Assembly: GCA_947259235.1 (NCBI GenBank)
Contig: CAMYLL010000217.1
Location: forward strand, 1 to 5,204
Direction of reading: 5' to 3'
DNA length: 5,204 nt
Source: an uncultured Pseudodesulfovibrio sp.
GTDB lineage: Bacteria > Desulfobacterota > Desulfovibrionia > Desulfovibrionales > Desulfovibrionaceae
Shown: positions 4,609 through 5,204 of the stretch, piece by piece
Layout: every line of letters starts with the position of its first letter
Numbering within the stretch: position 1 is the stretch's first letter
Made by a program: the position numbers and the translations under genes
Notes under the pieces: model-generated
What the model was told of the DNA's origin: nothing
Database searches by the model: none
The model's input: the letters and a program-made list of their open reading frames with translations, nothing else

Positions 4609-5204
4609 ATGATCGATTTCCTTGCGCAACTGGACTATCTGCGCGACGTGCAGCGTACGTTCGGCACAGGACCTTCCCGGCTGGACATGATCAGCGTGTT
4701 CGCGAAGATATTGTCAGTGGCAGGCCCCGTGATTCTTTTCATGGCGGCCTGGTACTATAGACACGTCTTCGGGTTCGCCTTTATCCGATTCTTTTCCCGT
4801 CTCGTTTCCGGACGCAGCCAGACCATCGTCGAGAACTATCTCGTGACCAAGGGGGTCATGCTCGAGGTCTATCTCTACTCGAACGGTGGTATGGGGACGC
4901 TGTTGTGCAACGCACGCATCTCCGCCGTGGTCAACGGCAAGATGAAGCTCGACCTGGTCAACGCACGGCCCACGAGCCTGAAGCTCAAGAACCAGCGAGT
5001 GATCTGCGTCTGCAAGCCCTTTGTCTACTCCGGGCGCAGGATCAACGCCTTCATCACACTGGTCGGCCATGTCAGAAAGCGCGGCTCCACCGTCAAGGAG
5101 CTTTCGCTGCTGACCCCCATCCGCTATCGGTTCATCATCCGACGCAAGCACGAACGCCAGAGAATAAGCCGCGAGGGAGCTGTCCGCGTCAAGGCATGGG
5201 ATTC
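4609..5204 (+). CDS. Membrane-anchored PilZ-type protein, C-terminus cut off
   Basis: The visible 198 residues start with a short amphipathic region, then a membrane segment near 29-50 (KILSVAGPVILFMAAWYY). A basic linker (51-69) follows, then a beta-rich domain at about 71-172 resembling the N-terminal barrel of YcgR-like proteins. RRKHER at 178-183 follows and fits the RRxxxR signature at the start of a PilZ domain, whose arginines bind cyclic di-GMP. The rest of that domain, including the D/NxSxxG part, is beyond the right edge, so ligand binding cannot be confirmed. The likely role is a cyclic di-GMP effector at the inner membrane, perhaps controlling motility or surface behaviour. ATG 4609 is preferred: GGAGG (4601-4605) is only 3 nt away, which is tight, but the next in-frame ATG (4687) would lie at the start of the membrane segment. 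The gene follows thiM by 149 bp with its own candidate promoter, and no functional link to thiM is apparent. Confidence 0.75.
   Translation, partial: MIDFLAQLDYLRDVQRTFGTGPSRLDMISVFAKILSVAGPVILFMAAWYYRHVFGFAFIRFFSRLVSGRSQTIVENYLVTKGVMLEVYLYSNGGMGTLLCNARISAVVNGKMKLDLVNARPTSLKLKNQRVICVCKPFVYSGRRINAFITLVGHVRKRGSTVKELSLLTPIRYRFIIRRKHERQRISREGAVRVKAWD

Noticed and set aside
4714..5151. 145-codon open frame on the minus strand
   Set aside because: It lies opposite the PilZ-type gene, which has a ribosome binding site, a membrane segment and the RRxxxR motif.
1..5204. CRISPR array, insertion sequence or other mobile element
   Set aside because: No regularly spaced direct repeats, transposase motifs or terminal inverted repeats were seen.

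Overview
The window is GC-rich bacterial DNA that looks like a sulfate-reducing Desulfovibrio or Pseudodesulfovibrio type genome (Desulfobacterota). The strongest clue is the gene pair at the left end. A transcription factor built from a tyrosine-recombinase fold plus two molybdate-binding (Mop/TOBE) domains is divergent from a TSUP (TauE/SafE) anion transporter. This is the arrangement described for the TunR family of tungstate/molybdate-responsive regulators in sulfate-reducing deltaproteobacteria. All assignments come from reading the sequence; no database search was possible.

Layout. Positions 1-800 (minus strand) hold most of a TSUP membrane transporter whose C-terminus lies outside the window. 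Positions 801-951 are a divergent control region with a perfect 9-bp inverted repeat (14-bp spacer, 32 bp overall), the likely TunR operator. It also has a second, weaker dyad with the same spacer length and a good sigma70-type promoter for the regulator. Positions 952-2028 (plus) encode the TunR-like regulator. Positions 2029-2242 hold a promoter and an approximately 157-nt leader, including a possible 42-codon upstream ORF, ahead of an RhlE-type DEAD-box RNA helicase (2243-3499, GTG start). A very strong GC-rich hairpin (3554-3585) separates the helicase from thiM (3656-4459), the hydroxyethylthiazole kinase of thiamine salvage. After a 149-bp intergenic region with a promoter and a possibly pseudoknotted leader, a membrane-anchored PilZ-type protein starts at 4609 and runs off the right end.

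How the genes work together. Only the first two form an evident functional unit: the regulator would sense molybdate or tungstate through its Mop domains and control the transporter through the dyad just upstream of the transporter start. The helicase, thiM and the PilZ gene each appear to have their own promoter and look like separate transcription units. The signals most worth testing are the TunR-type operator, the loss of recombinase catalytic residues in the regulator, the helicase leader ORF, and the structured leader before the PilZ gene.
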